Assembly (NCBI GenBank): GCA_007859835.1
Contig: SJPJ01000001.1
Span: 2,190,007-2,254,006 of the forward strand
Source of the DNA: Novipirellula herctigrandis
Lineage (GTDB): Bacteria > Planctomycetota > Planctomycetia > Pirellulales > Pirellulaceae
DNA length: 64,000 nt
Reading direction: 5' to 3'
A model generated the notes under the pieces. It saw nothing but the letters and a program-made list of their open reading frames with translations, did no database searches and was not told the DNA's origin. This document shows positions 17,843 through 27,477 of the stretch, piece by piece; the first letter of the stretch is position 1; each line of letters opens with the position of its first letter. The translations under genes were made by a program, and so were the position numbers.

Positions 17843-20190
17843 ACACCGATTCTTCGAAAACAGCCGAGAGGATCCTGGGCGGAACAGCTGTCGGCAAGTC
17901 GATTCCACACGATTCGGCAGTCGGCCACGTTACCGGTGCAGCTTCCTACATTGATGACTTGCCGTGCCGTGTTGACGAATTGTTCGTCGGCTTTGTCGGT
18001 TCACCGGTGGCCAATGGCACCATCAAATCCATCGATATTTCTAAAGCCATCGATGCCCAAGGCGTGGCGTGCGTGCTGACATCAAAGGATGTTGGGCCGC
18101 ACAATATTTTCGGACCACTGTTTTGCGACGAACCGTTTCTAGCAGATAAGGAATTGTTATACGTCGGCCAGCCAGTAGTCGTGATTGCCGCAGAAACCGA
18201 ACAAGCATTGGCTGAAGCCCGCAATTTAGTCACGATCGAAGCCGAGCCGGAAAATCCAATCTTTTCGATCGATGACGCGATCGCCAGCGAGCATTTCATT
18301 GGTCCCACGCGACGAATCAAACGTGGTCATCCCATTAAGGCCATCGCCGGGGCAACCCATCAACTGTCGGGCGAATTTCGAATCGCCGGACAAGAACATT
18401 TTTATCTTGAGTCGCAAGCCGCGGTTGCGTTTCCGGGTGAGCAAAACCAATTGGTCGTTCACTCTTCGACCCAGAACACGACGGAAATCCAAACCATGGT
18501 TGCGGAAGTCTTGGGGCTTTCCATGCATCAAGTCGTTTGCATTTGCAAACGCATGGGCGGTGCATTTGGTGGCAAAGAAACCCAAGCAGTCATCCCGGCG
18601 CTGATGGCTTCGCTGGTTGCACAACGCACCGGACGCGCTGCACGAATCGTGTACGACAAAGACACCGATATGTGTGTCACGGGCAAGCGACATCCTTATC
18701 GGTGCAATTGGCATGTTGGATTTGAATCGGATGGCACCATCGTCGGACTCAAGGTTGACTTTTTCTCAGACGGTGGCTCGGCGGCTGACCTTTCGACTTC
18801 GGTGATGGAACGAACGTTATTGCACGCCGAGAACGCATACTACATCGAAGACATTGAAATCAATGGACGGGTTTGCAGAACAAACTTCCCGCCCAACACT
18901 GCGTTTCGCGGCTTCGGCGGACCACAAGCGATCGCCTCGATGGAAAATATCATCGAGCGAGTTGCGGAAAAATTAAAAATCGACTCGCTCGATTTGCGTT
19001 TGATAAACGTCTACGGAGACACAGATCGCAACGTGACTCCGTATGGCCAGCTATACACGGGCAACCATTTGACGGAGATCATGACGACGCTGGCTGAAAC
19101 GTCGAATTATCGTGATCGCATTGCGGGCTTAGACCAAAAGAACAAGAACGATTCACTGCGACTGCATGGAATCACGATGACTCCGGTCAAATTCGGCATC
19201 TCGTTTACGACCAAGTTTCTCAATCAAGCCAACGCTCTGATCAATGTCTACACCGACGGAACGGTTCAAGTCTCCACGGGTGGAACCGAGATGGGGCAAG
19301 GGCTTAACACCAAGATTAGGCAACTCGTGGCCGACGAGTTTGGCATTCCGTTCCCAAGCGTCATTGTGATGCCGACCTCAACCGAAAAGAACAACAACAC
19401 GTCGCCAACAGCGGCTTCGGCGGGCACCGACCTTAACGGCGCGGCCGCTGTGGATGGGTGCCGCATCATCAAATCACGTTTGGCCAATTTTGCTGCTGAA
19501 TTGCTTGCTTCGCCGAAAGACGGCTTGATTCCTTCGCCCGAACACATTGCCTTCACCGACGGAATGGTTCGCGATCGTCGTCAACCTAACGCGGGGATGA
19601 CATTTGCCGAACTGACGCGGAAGGCTCGCATGGAGCGAATCGATTTGGGCGCGCGAGGGTTTTACAAAACACCCGGTGTCGATTTCAACCGCGAAACGGG
19701 ACGCGGCAATCCCTTCTTGTATTACACCCAAGGCGCCGCAGTCGCCGAGGTTTCGATTGATCGATTCACGGGCGAGCTTTCGGTCGAACGCGTGGATTTG
19801 CTGATGGACATTGGAAAATCAATTAACCCCAAAGTGGACATGGGCCAGATAACGGGCGGATTCATTCAGGGCATGGGCTGGGTAACGGCTGAGAGTCTTG
19901 TCTACGACGACGGCGGAAGACTTTTGACGCACTCCCCGACGACTTACAAAATTCCGGCCATCACTGATCTTCCCATTGATTTCCGCTGTGCGATGTTCCC
20001 CAACGACGACAATTTGCATTGTGTTCGTCGTAGCAAAGCGGTCGGTGAACCACCGCTAATGTTGGGAATTGCCGTTTGGGCCGCAGTCAAAAATGCATTG
20101 ACGTATTTACCGAGTGAAAAGGATCCTAACTTAAAGTTGCCCGCAACCGGAGAAGAGATTTTGCGTTGTTTAACGGAAATGGAATGTTGA
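17839..20190 (+). CDS. xdhB: Xanthine dehydrogenase large subunit (molybdenum cofactor binding)
   Basis: The 783-residue protein begins with GKSIPHDSAVGHVTGAASYIDDLP, the usual start of the aldehyde oxidase/xanthine dehydrogenase a/b hammerhead domain. The molybdopterin-binding blocks follow: RMGGAFGGKE, NTAFRGFGGPQ and GTEMGQGLNTK, then TAASAGTDLNG. The catalytic glutamate is expected in KAVGEPPLMLG near the C-terminus. The arginine of the TAFRGFGGPQ block is the residue used by xanthine-type enzymes for substrate orientation. The enzyme hydroxylates hypoxanthine to xanthine and xanthine to urate. With xdhA, xdhC and the convergent adenine deaminase it forms a purine-degradation unit. Confidence 0.95.
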   Translation: MNTDSSKTAERILGGTAVGKSIPHDSAVGHVTGAASYIDDLPCRVDELFVGFVGSPVANGTIKSIDISKAIDAQGVACVLTSKDVGPHNIFGPLFCDEPFLADKELLYVGQPVVVIAAETEQALAEARNLVTIEAEPENPIFSIDDAIASEHFIGPTRRIKRGHPIKAIAGATHQLSGEFRIAGQEHFYLESQAAVAFPGEQNQLVVHSSTQNTTEIQTMVAEVLGLSMHQVVCICKRMGGAFGGKETQAVIPALMASLVAQRTGRAARIVYDKDTDMCVTGKRHPYRCNWHVGFESDGTIVGLKVDFFSDGGSAADLSTSVMERTLLHAENAYYIEDIEINGRVCRTNFPPNTAFRGFGGPQAIASMENIIERVAEKLKIDSLDLRLINVYGDTDRNVTPYGQLYTGNHLTEIMTTLAETSNYRDRIAGLDQKNKNDSLRLHGITMTPVKFGISFTTKFLNQANALINVYTDGTVQVSTGGTEMGQGLNTKIRQLVADEFGIPFPSVIVMPTSTEKNNNTSPTAASAGTDLNGAAAVDGCRIIKSRLANFAAELLASPKDGLIPSPEHIAFTDGMVRDRRQPNAGMTFAELTRKARMERIDLGARGFYKTPGVDFNRETGRGNPFLYYTQGAAVAEVSIDRFTGELSVERVDLLMDIGKSINPKVDMGQITGGFIQGMGWVTAESLVYDDGGRLLTHSPTTYKIPAITDLPIDFRCAMFPNDDNLHCVRRSKAVGEPPLMLGIAVWAAVKNALTYLPSEKDPNLKLPATGEEILRCLTEMEC

Positions 20191-20330
20191 TAGAAAGGCT
20201 TGCAGATCCCTGCATTTCAAAGCCGGTGGTTACACAGTAATCTTAATCAACGTACTTCCCCACGCGTCACGGAGAGCGAGCCCATGACTTTTCCTAGGGT
20301 CCTGGCCAGAACGTCGAAAGCAATTCAACT

Positions 20331-21125
20331 TTGAAAAACAAACTAACCCACATCGAAGCGCTCTCCAAAATTGCCGGTACTGGTGCGCCGTTTGTTGCGA
20401 TAACGATGGTGGAATCAACCGGCAGCACACCGCAAGATGCGGGATCAAAAATGTTGGTTGATGAAACGGGTTTAATTCATGGCACCGTTGGCGGAGGAAA
20501 AGTAGAGCACCGTGCGATCGAATTCGCCAAATCCATGATCGACGATGTTTCGCGAAATCGCCAGATCGTTGATTGGCACCTCAAACGAGACATTGGAATG
20601 ACTTGTGGGGGATTGGTAAAACTTTTCTTTGAAGTCTACAACCGCAGAGATTGGCACATCGTTGTATTTGGTGCCGGGCACGTGGCACAATCGCTGATCC
20701 AACTATTGTTGACGCTTGATTGTCGAGTGACTTGCCTGGACCCCCGACAAGAATGGATCGACAAAATTGAAAACCAAAAACGACTGACAAAGATCTGCAC
20801 CCCCAAACTATCACAGTACGCAGAAAACCTTTCTTCCAAAGATTTTGTGGTCTGTATGACGATGGGGCACTCGACTGATCGACCTGTTCTTGAGTGCATT
20901 TTCAAAAACAACATTCAGCCAGCATACCTGGGCGTGATTGGAAGTAAGTCGAAAAAAGCAGCTATTGTGCGGGAGTTAAAGGAAGGTGGAATTGATGCCG
21001 ATCTTGCATCGCAGTTCATTTGTCCGATGGGTTTGCCCATTGGCTCGAATCAGCCAGCCGAAATTGCCATCAGCATCGTCGCCCAGATGCTGGAGCAACG
21101 CGACGCCGGAAAGGAGACGAGCTAA
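20331..21125 (+). CDS. xdhC: Xanthine dehydrogenase accessory protein XdhC
   Basis: The 264-residue protein starts at a TTG (no closer ATG fits). It has the XdhC/CoxI N-terminal block (VTMVESTGSTPQ-like: AITMVESTGSTPQDAGSKM), GTVGGGKVEH with the adjacent acidic residue, and IGMTCGG, which carries the conserved cysteine. The C-terminal part is a Rossmann fold (VFGAGHVAQSL, then YLGVIGSKSKKA and CPMGLPIGSNQPAEIAISI). XdhC binds molybdenum cofactor, protects it during sulfuration and inserts it into the XdhB subunit. It is 140 bp downstream of xdhB and likely in the same operon. It is convergent with the adenine deaminase, 7 bp apart. Confidence 0.93.
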   Translation: MKNKLTHIEALSKIAGTGAPFVAITMVESTGSTPQDAGSKMLVDETGLIHGTVGGGKVEHRAIEFAKSMIDDVSRNRQIVDWHLKRDIGMTCGGLVKLFFEVYNRRDWHIVVFGAGHVAQSLIQLLLTLDCRVTCLDPRQEWIDKIENQKRLTKICTPKLSQYAENLSSKDFVVCMTMGHSTDRPVLECIFKNNIQPAYLGVIGSKSKKAAIVRELKEGGIDADLASQFICPMGLPIGSNQPAEIAISIVAQMLEQRDAGKETS

Positions 21126-21132
21126 GACGAAA

Positions 21133-22779
21133 TCACTTGGCTGGTTTCTCCTCAACAAACAACGGAACAAATTCAAACTTGTCGCTATCAAAAAGGCCTT
21201 TGTCGCTCAGCTTTAGTGACGGAATGACCAACAATGCCATAAAGGATAGCGTCATGTAGGGTGCACGAAGCGATGACCCCAATTCAGTTTTCAATCGCTG
21301 GTCCATCTTGCTGTACGCCTTTCCAACCGACTCGCAAGAATCGGTTGACATCAAACCGGCAACCGGCAGCGGCAATACATCCGTTTGGCCGTCCGCAGAA
21401 ATTGACAAACCGCCCTGCTCGTTAATGACGGCGTTGATTGCCGCTGACAAATCTTCATCGTTGGTTCCAATGGCAACGATATTGTGGGAATCGTGTGCAA
21501 CCGACGACGCAAACGCACCCGACTTTAGCCCAAATCCTGAAGCAAACGCGACTGCAGGAGAAGCATCTTTGTACCGATTGACGACAACGATTTTCAAAAT
21601 GTCGCGTGCAACATCGGCAACCACATTTCCGTCTTGAACTCGGCACGGTCGCTGAATCTGATTCGTAAACAGTTGCCCGCCGATGGCTTGCATCACCCGA
21701 ATCGTTGTCCCGGATGCGGCCACTTGCAACTGACTTGGCTGAATTGGAGTCGCCGTAAAGTTGTTAACGGTTTCGGCCGGAGGGACCGCGAGCAAACTTT
21801 TACCTTGATCCGCAACCAAGACGCCATCGAGGTAGGTTTTCAAGATGTGGAATTCGGTTAAATCTTCTGTGACAATAAAATCCGCCTGGTCGCCGACGCG
21901 CAACAGCCCGACATCGAGATGGTAGTGTTCCACCGGATTGACGCAGGCGACTCTCAGTACATTCATCCGATCTAAACCATTGGCAACTGCCCGCACGACA
22001 AGTCGGTTGATATGCCCCTCCAAAAACTCATCTGGATGCTTGTCATCACTGCACAGCATGCAGGCATCGGGATAGTCATCGATTAGAGAGTGCAAAGCGT
22101 CAAAATTTCGCGCTGCGGAACCCTCGCGGATAGCAATCTTGCAACCAGCCGCCAATTTATCCTCGGCTTCTTCTCGTGTGAAGCATTCGTGGTCGGTCGT
22201 GATCCCTGCCGCAAAGTATGCAGCGGCTTCATCGCCACGCAAACCAGGAGCATGCCCGTCCACCGGTTTGCCGTTGTGTGCAGCAGCGGCAATTTTTTTC
22301 ATCACTTCGGTTGAACGATTTAGCACGCCTGGAAAATCCATCATCTCGCTGAGGTAACCAATTCGGTCGTCCGCAAGAAGTTTGGCGACAGCATCCGCAT
22401 CCAGACGGCCGCCTGCCGTTTCAAATGGAGTGGCGGGCACACAGGCCGGAGCGCCAAAACAGAATTTGAATTTCGACTGAGCCGCGTTTCGCAGCATCAG
22501 TTCGATACCCTCGATACCGCAAACGTTGGCAATTTCATGCGGATCCGAAACCGTAGCGACGGTGCCATGTGTTACGGCGACTCGAGCAAACTGCCCCGGA
22601 AGCAACATCGAGCTTTCGACGTGAATATGTGAATCAACGAACCCGGGCAACAAATAATTCTCGACCGCGTGGTCAAGTTGATCAATCGCCGTGATTCGTC
22701 CATCGGCAACCGAGACTTCAGCCGCAAAGATTTCGCCTTGATGGACGTCAACAAGGTTGCCCCTAACTTTAAATTCCAT
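21133..22779 (-). CDS. ade: Adenine deaminase (Ade-type amidohydrolase)
   Basis: The ATG at 22779 starts at MEFKVRGNLVDVHQGEIF, the usual beginning of this family; an ATG at 22809 adds 10 residues and cannot be excluded. The amidohydrolase metal site is visible as PGFVDSHIHVESSM, with further ligands in DGHAPGLRG, TDHECFTREEA and CSDDKHPDE. The C-terminal half (SVAHDSHNIVAIGTND, GGLSISADGQ, LPLPVAGLMS) is the specific adenine deaminase C-terminal domain. The enzyme makes hypoxanthine from adenine, giving the substrate of the neighbouring xanthine dehydrogenase. The length, 548 residues, fits the family. Gene placement convergent to xdhC supports a joint purine-catabolic role. Confidence 0.93.
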   Translation of the reverse strand: MEFKVRGNLVDVHQGEIFAAEVSVADGRITAIDQLDHAVENYLLPGFVDSHIHVESSMLLPGQFARVAVTHGTVATVSDPHEIANVCGIEGIELMLRNAAQSKFKFCFGAPACVPATPFETAGGRLDADAVAKLLADDRIGYLSEMMDFPGVLNRSTEVMKKIAAAAHNGKPVDGHAPGLRGDEAAAYFAAGITTDHECFTREEAEDKLAAGCKIAIREGSAARNFDALHSLIDDYPDACMLCSDDKHPDEFLEGHINRLVVRAVANGLDRMNVLRVACVNPVEHYHLDVGLLRVGDQADFIVTEDLTEFHILKTYLDGVLVADQGKSLLAVPPAETVNNFTATPIQPSQLQVAASGTTIRVMQAIGGQLFTNQIQRPCRVQDGNVVADVARDILKIVVVNRYKDASPAVAFASGFGLKSGAFASSVAHDSHNIVAIGTNDEDLSAAINAVINEQGGLSISADGQTDVLPLPVAGLMSTDSCESVGKAYSKMDQRLKTELGSSLRAPYMTLSFMALLVIPSLKLSDKGLFDSDKFEFVPLFVEEKPAK

Positions 22780-23237
22780 AAAACGTTCAATATTCGAAGA
22801 AGTACGCATTAGCCGCGCTTTTTTGCATCAATGACGATTGGCTTGTTCGCAGAAAACCTCATCACCGGTACCGTCTTTCGTGCCAACTGCCACGCGAAGC
22901 AATTCATGATCCTCCCTATTGTATTGATAACGGTACTTTGCCAAAACCTATTCAAAATACCGTGCATACTGATGATGCTTCGTTAATGGCAATCGCCCAA
23001 GGTGTTACAACGGAGATGGACGCTTTGCGGTTCGTAAATCGATACTCAACGCGTCTGGCATAGCACTGCTTTATGGCGTAACTATGAGGTTTGATTTATT
23101 TCCGCCCCATCCAACTATAGAGATCATGGAACCGCTCTAGTAAAATTGGGTAAGCTCGCTTCAGTAATCTGCTATCGATGTTCGGCCGATTGCCGAGAAC
23201 CCCGCCTCGGCCAACTCATTCCCAAGGATCTCGCCCC
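22780..23237 (+). other. Divergent intergenic region, no gene seen
   Basis: This stretch between the adenine deaminase and the xylanase starts should contain two divergent promoters. I see no operator palindrome, repeat or ORF of note in it. Confidence 0.4.
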
Positions 23238-24728
23238 ATGCGATGTTGGACTTCACACCTGACAGGGTCGTCGCGTCTGTTTCTCGCGTTTCTGTTTTTT
23301 TGCGGAGGTGGATTGGTGTGTGCCGAGATGGTCACCGGCCCCTTGGCCCACCGTAAATCTTCGCTCACCGTTAGCGTAGAGGATGCCCAAGGAAATCCGC
23401 TTTCGCAGGCGACGATCAATGTTCGAATGACTCGCCACGCTTTTCAATTTGGAACCCAGGTAAAGGACAGGCTGTTTACGATTTCAGAGTCCGAGTTCAA
23501 CGGACTGTCGGAAACGCAAAAACAGAACTTGCTTCCCAATTTGACCTCCATTGGTGTCGCTCGGTACACGCCCACATGGCAAGACACGGTGAATTACCGA
23601 ACCACGGTGCTCGAACAATTCAATCACATTGTTCCAACCAACGGGATGCAATGGACAGCTTACAACAACAGCGGGCCCAACAATCCGGATGCTGCTATCA
23701 ACGTTGCGTACGCGAATGGTATGACGGCAAAAGGGCACTCGGTCGTTTGGCAAAAAGATGGCTGGCCAACCCCTAACGAATTCCGATCAGCGAGCAGTCC
23801 AACCGCTCAAGGCTTTCACGACGCTTTGATCAACGATCGGTTAAGTTCAGGCGGAATCATGGCTCGCTACAGCAGCACCGGTGCAGGCCCCAACATCACG
23901 ACATGGGATGTGCTGAACGAGCCTTTGCACGAAGATTACTACATGAATACTTTCGTTGATGCCGATATCTATCAGTCGAATGTTGAGGCGATGGCCGACT
24001 ACTTTATTCGGGCCAAACAAATCAGACCCGATGCGATCCTGGTCATCAACGACTACAACATTCTAAGTTCGCAGAACGACAATAACGCCATCGCCTATCG
24101 CAACTTGATCAATGACCTACAAGCGGCGGGTGCCGAAATCGACCGGATCGGCGTTCAAGCTCATGTTGGGTTTACCAGTCTGTCGAAAGAGGCGATTGAC
24201 CTTCGGCTCGATATCATTGCCGAAACGGGACTCGCCATTGAAATCACCGAGTTCGACATCCGCGACGACGTCACCCCCGTTTCGGCCACCAGGCAAGCGG
24301 AAATATTCGAAGACATGTTGACTTCCGCTTTCGAGCACGAGTCAGTAATGGGATTCAACATGTGGGGCTTTTGGGACCCAGGACATTGGCGCGGCAATGG
24401 ACCGCTGTTCGATGAAGACTGGGTCATCAAAGAGGAAGCGAGTCCCTGGTTCGATTTGGTCCAAGGTGAATGGAAACCAGAATTGTTCGACCTCACCCTG
24501 GATGGTCAAGGCCAATGGATGGCACCCGAAGGCCTATTCAACGGGACCTACGAAATCGAAGCGATGCTGGACGGACAAATGGCTTCCGTTAGCGGCTTTC
24601 AATTGCTCGAGAATGGACAGATCACCCTCCGCATGGCAACGGCGGTGCCCGAACCAAGCACACTAGCCTTGACCAGTCTCGTTTGCGGCATGTTATCGTG
24701 TCGACGGCACCGCAAGCGAAAAAAGTAA
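23238..24728 (+). CDS. GH10 endo-1,4-beta-xylanase-like enzyme with PEP-CTERM tail
   Basis: The ATG at 23238 is preferred to 23178, since an AAGGA lies upstream and the signal peptide (SRLFLAFLFFCGGGLVCA) follows. Residues of about 40-75 look like a small beta domain, as in several planctomycete and cyanobacterial GH10 proteins. The GH10 barrel shows GHSVVWQ, TTWDVLNEPL (acid/base Glu228) and GLAIEITEFD (nucleophile Glu338), and ends in GFNMWGFWD. The last 27 residues are a PEP-CTERM signal: VPEPS, a hydrophobic stretch and an RRHRKRKK basic end, so sorting by an exosortase is predicted. It should cut xylan or a related beta-1,4-glycan on the cell surface. It is monocistronic by spacing. Confidence 0.92.
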   Translation: MRCWTSHLTGSSRLFLAFLFFCGGGLVCAEMVTGPLAHRKSSLTVSVEDAQGNPLSQATINVRMTRHAFQFGTQVKDRLFTISESEFNGLSETQKQNLLPNLTSIGVARYTPTWQDTVNYRTTVLEQFNHIVPTNGMQWTAYNNSGPNNPDAAINVAYANGMTAKGHSVVWQKDGWPTPNEFRSASSPTAQGFHDALINDRLSSGGIMARYSSTGAGPNITTWDVLNEPLHEDYYMNTFVDADIYQSNVEAMADYFIRAKQIRPDAILVINDYNILSSQNDNNAIAYRNLINDLQAAGAEIDRIGVQAHVGFTSLSKEAIDLRLDIIAETGLAIEITEFDIRDDVTPVSATRQAEIFEDMLTSAFEHESVMGFNMWGFWDPGHWRGNGPLFDEDWVIKEEASPWFDLVQGEWKPELFDLTLDGQGQWMAPEGLFNGTYEIEAMLDGQMASVSGFQLLENGQITLRMATAVPEPSTLALTSLVCGMLSCRRHRKRKK

Positions 24729-24891
24729 CACGCAACACAAAGCGACGCGTTGAACGCTATCGACGGGCAATTGCAAGTCAAAACAAAGTAGGATCACCAC
24801 GCCGCAACGAACAAGGCCAACTGAACAAAAGACAGAAACTATCCCACAAAGTCGCATCTCATCATTACAGAGCCGATCCTTATCGGCCCCT

Positions 24892-25068
24892 GACGCGATC
24901 AAGACGATTGAAAGACTGTTCGGAATCGATATCGCCCAAAACACTGCAACCATTTGTCTCTGCGATCCGGACCACCATGCGAACTCACGAAGAACTTTCT
25001 GCGTCAGGCCCACTGCCATCAAGACGGAATCGTATAAACTCACCATCACCAACATCGCTGCCCTCTAG
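24892..25068 (+). pseudogene. Possible remnant of an IS110-type transposase N-terminus
   Basis: A frame without a start codon reads IKTIERLFGIDIAQNTATICLCDPD... and stops at 25066-25068. The GIDIAQNTATICL string resembles the first strand of IS110-family transposases (GIDxxKxTxxxCL). Nothing else of such an element remains, so the call is weak; the rest of 24729-25094 shows nothing. Confidence 0.2.
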
Positions 25069-25094
25069 CGATGTCACGCTCTCGCAGGACAGGT

Positions 25095-25754
25095 ATGAAA
25101 ATCTGGTTCATTTCTGACACTCACAATCTACATCGGGAATTGACAGTTCCTGATGTCGATGCCGTGATCCACTGTGGCGATGAGTCGACGCATGGAAATG
25201 CTTGGTTGAATGAACCCGAAGCGAGAGACTTCTTCAATTGGTTCTCCGGATTGGAGATCGAAACGAAAGTGTTTGTTCCAGGGAATCACTCGACCGCAGT
25301 GGAACAAGGACTGATTAGTCCCGAGGAGTATCCCGATGTTCGGTTCTTGATCCATGACATGATTCAGCGGAATAGTTTGAAGATCTTTGGTTCGCCCTAC
25401 ACGCCTCGTTTCCACGATTGGGCGTACATGAAGAAGCGAACGCGGTTGGATGTCGTTTGGCAATCGGTTCCCAAGGATGTGGACATTCTCGTCACGCATG
25501 GTCCGCCGAAAGGCGTCTTGGATCTAACGCACGACGTTGAATCGAAGGCACTCGTTCAGGTCGGCTGTGCTGCTTTGCGCCGACACGTTGATGAACGGAT
25601 CAATCCAAAGATTCACGCCTTTGGGCATTTGCACGACGAGAAAGGCATCAGCAACTACGGCATGTTTACACGCGGCGCGACTCAGTTCATCAACTGCTCG
25701 TGCTGTAACCTTGCCGTAAAATTGAAGAACAACGGATTCGTCGTCGAGGTTTAA
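25095..25754 (+). CDS. Metallophosphoesterase family protein
   Basis: The ATG at 25095 starts at the first strand ([13 protein letters not shown]); the upstream ATG at 25071 adds eight residues. Calcineurin-like phosphoesterase motifs appear in order: SDTHN (D-x-H), CGDES (GD, with Glu in place of the usual GDxxD spacing), GNHS (GNH), VTHGPP and FGHLHD (GHxH). These bind two metal ions. The 219-residue protein has no signal peptide and is cytosolic. Relatives act on phosphodiesters or nucleotides; the substrate here is unknown. A GNAT acetyltransferase gene follows after one base, so they are very likely co-transcribed. Confidence 0.88.
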   Translation: MKIWFISDTHNLHRELTVPDVDAVIHCGDESTHGNAWLNEPEARDFFNWFSGLEIETKVFVPGNHSTAVEQGLISPEEYPDVRFLIHDMIQRNSLKIFGSPYTPRFHDWAYMKKRTRLDVVWQSVPKDVDILVTHGPPKGVLDLTHDVESKALVQVGCAALRRHVDERINPKIHAFGHLHDEKGISNYGMFTRGATQFINCSCCNLAVKLKNNGFVVEV

Positions 25755-25755
25755 A

Positions 25756-26175
25756 ATGAGCAAGCAGATACACTTTGCGGTCGAAGCGAATGTTGCGCCA
25801 ACAGAGTTCATTGCTGTGCTCCGTCGTTCGACATTAGCTGAGCGGCGACCGGTCGATGATGCGGCACGCATTGCGAAGATGCTGTCGGGCGCGGACGTTG
25901 TCGTAACAGCGAGGAATGAAGCGGGGTTGCTTGTCGGTGTGGCACGGGCAATCACCGACTTTGCGTATTGCACGTATCTGTCGGATTTGGCTGTCGACGT
26001 GACTTTCCAAGGCAATGGTATCGGCCGCGAGCTGATCCGATTGGTTCATCAAAAAGCGGGATTGGACACGCGGTTGATCCTGCTCGCAGCGCCGGCCGCG
26101 CAAACATATTATCCCCACATTGGAATGAACCAGCACGAGTCCTGCTGGTCAATTCTTCCACAGGACACGCGCTAA
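25756..26175 (+). CDS. GNAT family N-acetyltransferase
   Basis: The 139-residue protein shows the GNAT motif A at [18 protein letters not shown], where QGNGIG is the acetyl-CoA pyrophosphate loop, preceded by the beta-4 strand (YLSDLAVDV). The final [11 protein letters not shown] corresponds to the conserved YxxxGF region. It begins two bases after the stop of the metallophosphoesterase gene, indicating an operon. The gene is convergent with the TspO-like gene, 14 bp apart. The acceptor substrate is unknown. Confidence 0.85.
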   Translation: MSKQIHFAVEANVAPTEFIAVLRRSTLAERRPVDDAARIAKMLSGADVVVTARNEAGLLVGVARAITDFAYCTYLSDLAVDVTFQGNGIGRELIRLVHQKAGLDTRLILLAAPAAQTYYPHIGMNQHESCWSILPQDTR

Positions 26176-26189
26176 AAGACACGGCTCAT

Positions 26190-26585
26190 TCAGGAATTCC
26201 ACCAAGTGATGGAAAGTTGTAGTGCCGTGGCGATGGATACCCAAACGAGGTATGGCACCTGTGCCCACGCGACCCAGCGGTGATGTCTCCAAACGAAGAA
26301 CATCATCACCGGAATGGTGATCAGGACCATCAGAATGTCTGCTGCGGCGAGCGGCAGGTTTCGCAGGCCAAACTGAATCGGTGTGAACAGGATGTTTGCA
26401 ATCAAGTTGATCGCGAACGGAATGCAGACTTGCCACGGCAGTTTCCTGCGAATGGCTTGTACAAAAACATAGCCGAAACTGACCAGGATAATTGGATACA
26501 GAATCTGCCAAATCAACGCGATCGTGGTCGGCTCGGGAGTCCAAGCCGGTTTGATTAGACCGTCGTACCATTCTCGCCAATGCAT
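26190..26585 (-). CDS. TspO/MBR family tryptophan-rich membrane protein
   Basis: The ATG at 26585 lies 4 nt past the stop of the upstream nitroreductase gene; an ATG at 26606 would overlap it. The 131-residue protein starts MHWREWYDGLIKPAWTPEP, which is the family's WYxxLxKPxWxPP block, followed by five membrane segments and the NLIANILFTPIQFG stretch (the WxxxFF region in most homologues, here with Trp replaced). The end, VAWAQVPYLVWVSIATALQ, matches the conserved PYLxWxxFAxxLN block. TspO proteins bind porphyrins and modulate stress or pigment responses. Coupling to a nitroreductase-like flavoenzyme is seen by the overlap, but its meaning is unclear. Confidence 0.85.
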   Translation of the reverse strand: MHWREWYDGLIKPAWTPEPTTIALIWQILYPIILVSFGYVFVQAIRRKLPWQVCIPFAINLIANILFTPIQFGLRNLPLAAADILMVLITIPVMMFFVWRHHRWVAWAQVPYLVWVSIATALQLSITWWNS

Positions 26586-26589
26586 CTCG

Positions 26590-27201
26590 CTAGCCCCCGA
26601 AGCCATTTTCGATCACGACTTCATCAAGGGCAAGTTGGCCGGGCTTCGGCCAAGCATCTTTTGTTCCTTTTCCAATGGCAACCATTGGGCCCATGACATG
26701 GTCGTCAGGAAGATTGACAAGCTTGGCGACGGCTTCGATATCGAAACCGATCATAGGACACGATTGGTACCCCATGCCTTGGGCCGCCAGCATCAACGTT
26801 TGCATCGCCATGCCAATCGACCGCTGAGCCTCATCACGCTGCAACCATTCGCGGCCTTCATGGAATGGTCCCATCCAACCAACAAGCAGGTCGGCAACTT
26901 CCTGGGGAGCGTTTACCCAATAGCGTTCGGGCGATTTCTGCCAAGCCTTCATGTCAGCAGTGAACAGCACCAGCAACGAAGCGTCGGTCATCTGTGCCTG
27001 ATCGTTTCCATACTCCTTGCGAATTTTTGTTCGCAGGTCCGAGTCGCGAAGGATTACAAAACGCCAGTGCTGGATGTTGAAACTGGTCGGAGCCTGAATC
27101 GTCGTTTCTAGCAACTCCTTTTCTTCGGCGTCGGTCAGTTTGTGATCGGCGTCAAAATGTTTGATCGCGCGGCGTGCATGGATGGCTTCTTTTACTTGCA
27201 C
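26590..27201 (-). CDS. Nitroreductase family protein (FMN-dependent)
   Basis: The 203-residue protein has the nitroreductase fold marks: the N-terminal RRAIKHFDAD block (RRSxRxF type, FMN phosphate binding), APTSFNIQHWRFVIL (the APSxxNxQPW-type block) and, near the end, YQSCPMIGFD followed by GPMVAIGKGTKDAWPKPGQL. These enzymes use NAD(P)H to reduce nitro compounds, quinones or related substrates in the cytoplasm. A TspO-like gene follows within 4 bp. The length is typical. The specific substrate cannot be told. Confidence 0.9.
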   Translation of the reverse strand: MQVKEAIHARRAIKHFDADHKLTDAEEKELLETTIQAPTSFNIQHWRFVILRDSDLRTKIRKEYGNDQAQMTDASLLVLFTADMKAWQKSPERYWVNAPQEVADLLVGWMGPFHEGREWLQRDEAQRSIGMAMQTLMLAAQGMGYQSCPMIGFDIEAVAKLVNLPDDHVMGPMVAIGKGTKDAWPKPGQLALDEVVIENGFGG

Positions 27202-27477
27202 CTTAGGTTCCTGATGTTTGAATGGAGAGATCGATGGTATTGGCCACTTCCAAGGTCATCCTTGAATGTTGACTAGAATAGGCGCGGAAAATCCTGCTGG
27301 CTCTACAGCGTACAGGCCCTAAAAGATCGGAGACGCACGTGACACTGCAACTGACGGCAACGCCTAACGATACCACGGCACGTCGACAGCACTTTTTGAA
27401 AGTCCACTGCACACTATAGCAAGGCGTCTATCACCGTGCGAGAAACCCGCAGATCGAAGCCAACGAGTACCTTGACG

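Noticed and set aside
24683..25117. 144-codon plus-strand frame after the xylanase
   Set aside because: It overlaps the xylanase end in another frame, has no ribosome site and reads as random basic sequence.
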